Position numbers and translations under genes: made by a program
Part shown: one piece after another, positions 5,924-6,293 of the stretch
How the letters are laid out: each line of letters begins with the position of its first letter
Position numbering within the stretch: position 1 is the first letter of the stretch
Assembly: GCA_014729955.1 (NCBI GenBank)
Contig: WJJA01000501.1
Location: forward strand, 1 to 6,293
Direction of reading: 5' to 3'
Length of the DNA: 6,293 nt
Origin: a bacterium
Lineage (GTDB): Bacteria; Electryoneota; Electryoneia; Electryoneales; Electryoneaceae
The notes under the pieces: model-generated
Database searches by the model: none
What the model was told of the DNA's origin: nothing
The model's input: the letters and a program-made list of their open reading frames with translations, nothing else

Positions 5924-5955
5924 GCTCGCGAGCAGCACGACCAGGGATGGTCGTG
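5924..5955. repeat. Palindrome plus strong hairpin in the gene-free region
   Basis: A perfect 10-base palindrome GCTCGCGAGC (5924-5933) is followed two bases later by CACGACCA (5936-5943), loop GGGA, and TGGTCGTG (5948-5955), an uninterrupted eight-pair stem. No T-tract follows on either strand within a few bases, so it does not look like a simple terminator. The stem is among the most stable perfect hairpins seen in the window. Confidence 0.5.
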
Positions 5956-6072
5956 GCACACCAGAGACTGGGGGCAGGCGCGGTACCTCGGTCAAGCCCA
6001 CGAACTACACCAGCGCGCCGTAGCGCAATCCGAAATCCGAGATCCGAGATCAAAAGGGATGGCCGCGGCACA
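5944..6072. repeat. Pair of diverged 17-bp direct repeats
   Basis: Bases 5944-5960 and 6056-6072 match at 15 of 17 positions, as GGGATGGYCGYGGCACA; both differences are C/T transitions. The copies begin 112 bases apart and flank the heptamer repeat. They may be traces of a duplicated or repeated intergenic element; chance is unlikely but not excluded. Confidence 0.45.
6027..6051. repeat. Heptanucleotide tandem repeat (RATCCGA)
   Basis: Three full copies, AATCCGA, AATCCGA and GATCCGA, followed by a partial GATC. Short heptamer tandem repeats between genes are known from several bacterial groups, including the STRR elements of cyanobacteria. The tract is seen directly; it may vary in copy number between strains. 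No function can be assigned. Confidence 0.7.
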
Positions 6073-6182
6073 TGGTGGATTGCCCGTGCCCGAGCAAGCA
6101 TGACCAGGGACAGTTCGGGTACCTATTGTATTGCGACCGTGCTCGGTCTGACATCACCACTCATCACAATCCGCACCGGGCG

Positions 6183-6211
6183 TTGCGCTCGGCGCGGCGG
6201 TGTTGTATCTT
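6183..6211 (+). promoter_or_regulatory. Predicted promoter of the LacI-type gene
   Basis: Plus strand: -35 TTGCGC at 6183-6188, a 17-base spacer, -10 TATCTT at 6206-6211. The start site would be near 6218, leaving a leader of under 20 bases and no strong ribosome site (only AGG at 6223-6225). The -35 is partial, so confidence is moderate. Confidence 0.5.
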
Positions 6212-6215
6212 GTAA

Positions 6216-6229
6216 CTAACGTAGGTTAG
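6216..6229. promoter_or_regulatory. Palindrome at the start of the LacI-type gene, possible operator
   Basis: CTAACGTAGGTTAG is a 14-base palindrome with six of seven base pairs matching. It covers the predicted transcription start and ends five bases before the ATG. LacI-family proteins bind palindromes and often repress their own genes, so self-regulation is plausible but not shown; LacI operators usually have a central CG, which is absent here. Confidence 0.4.
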
Positions 6230-6234
6230 CAAGT

Positions 6235-6293
6235 ATGAATATCACCATGAAAGAACTGGCCGAACAACTCGGCCTCTCTCGAACCACCGTCTC
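6235..6293 (+). CDS. LacI-family transcriptional regulator, N-terminal fragment, cut by window edge
   Basis: Only 19 full residues are visible (MNITMKELAEQLGLSRTTV, with the next codon starting TC). They match the first two helices of the LacI/PurR DNA-binding domain, whose usual pattern is TIKDVAxxAGVSxxTVS. Members bind operator DNA as dimers and usually respond to sugars or nucleosides through a C-terminal periplasmic-binding-protein-like domain, which lies outside the window. The start may be the ATG at 6235 or the one at 6247; the first fits the usual two or three residues before the TIKD-like segment. Other helix-turn-helix families cannot be excluded with so few residues. The target and ligand cannot be inferred. 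Confidence 0.7.
   Translation, partial: MNITMKELAEQLGLSRTTV

Larger units (their letters stand above)
5300..6180. other. About 0.9 kb without a recognisable gene
   Basis: Open frames exist on both strands, the longest on the minus strand at 5565-6101, but all are rich in Arg, Ala, Pro, Cys and Trp, lack any known motif, lack good ribosome sites and look like chance frames in GC-rich DNA. No tRNA, rRNA, SRP RNA or other familiar RNA was recognised. The structures that stand out are an eight-pair hairpin at 5936-5955 next to a 10-base palindrome at 5924-5933, a 17-base diverged direct repeat (5944-5960 and 6056-6072), and a heptamer tandem repeat at 6027-6051. It may be a decayed gene region, or intergenic DNA carrying mobile or structural repeats. 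Confidence 0.6.

Noticed and set aside
5565..6101. 178-residue open frame on the minus strand in the gene-free region
   Set aside because: Its translation is rich in Arg, Ala, Cys and Trp, shows no motif, runs through the heptamer tandem repeat and lacks a good ribosome site. It looks like a chance frame.
5732..6103. 123-residue plus-strand open frame
   Set aside because: No family resemblance, overlaps the opposite-strand frame and the repeats, and has no ribosome site.
1..6293. CRISPR array, transposase, toxin-antitoxin pair, tRNA or rRNA genes
   Set aside because: No regular repeat-spacer pattern, no inverted-repeat-flanked transposase, no small overlapping gene pair of that kind, and no recognisable tRNA or rRNA sequence was seen.

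Overview
The window reads as an ordinary chromosomal housekeeping segment from a free-living, probably uncultivated, moderately GC-rich bacterium. The proteins are clearly bacterial: a GroES/GroEL pair under a CIRCE element, an HU-family protein, a TlpA-like exported thioredoxin, pyrroline-5-carboxylate reductase (ProC), Rho, and the first residues of a LacI-type regulator. The CIRCE element implies HrcA control. An exported thioredoxin suggests an extracytoplasmic compartment. The sequence does not fix the phylum. A member of the FCB or Deltaproteobacteria-like candidate phyla is a guess only.

Layout, left to right. Minus strand: the N-terminal third of groEL (1-590, cut by the window edge) and groES (693-977), read leftwards as a groES-groEL operon from a good sigma70-type promoter (1077-1105) with CIRCE (1035-1061) in the leader. 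Divergent from it on the plus strand is an HU gene (1364-1762) with its own promoter (1262-1290) and an unusual low-complexity tail. Facing HU on the minus strand is a two-gene unit, proC (2711-3520) followed 15 bp later by a tlpA-like gene (1895-2695). After a 388-bp gene-free stretch comes rho (3909-5156, minus), with a predicted promoter and a leader hairpin. A further stretch of about 0.9 kb without a believable gene (5300-6180) holds hairpins, a heptamer repeat and a diverged 17-bp repeat. At the right edge a plus-strand LacI-family gene begins (6235), with a recognisable promoter and a palindrome at the expected transcription start.

Functional links are limited. GroES and GroEL form one chaperonin machine; proC and the thioredoxin gene are probably cotranscribed without an obvious biochemical link. 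No hairpin followed by a T-tract was found behind any gene, which would fit Rho-dependent termination in a genome that encodes Rho.

I did not find a convincing new multi-gene system. The most unusual item is the tlpA-like protein: a signal peptide and a CxxC thioredoxin domain are followed by a C-terminal segment that looks like a transposase-type helix-turn-helix, which is odd for an exported protein. Next in interest are the paired CIRCE half-site spaced 21 bp from CIRCE, the 11-bp inverted repeat around the groES promoter, and the repeat-bearing gene-free region upstream of rho.
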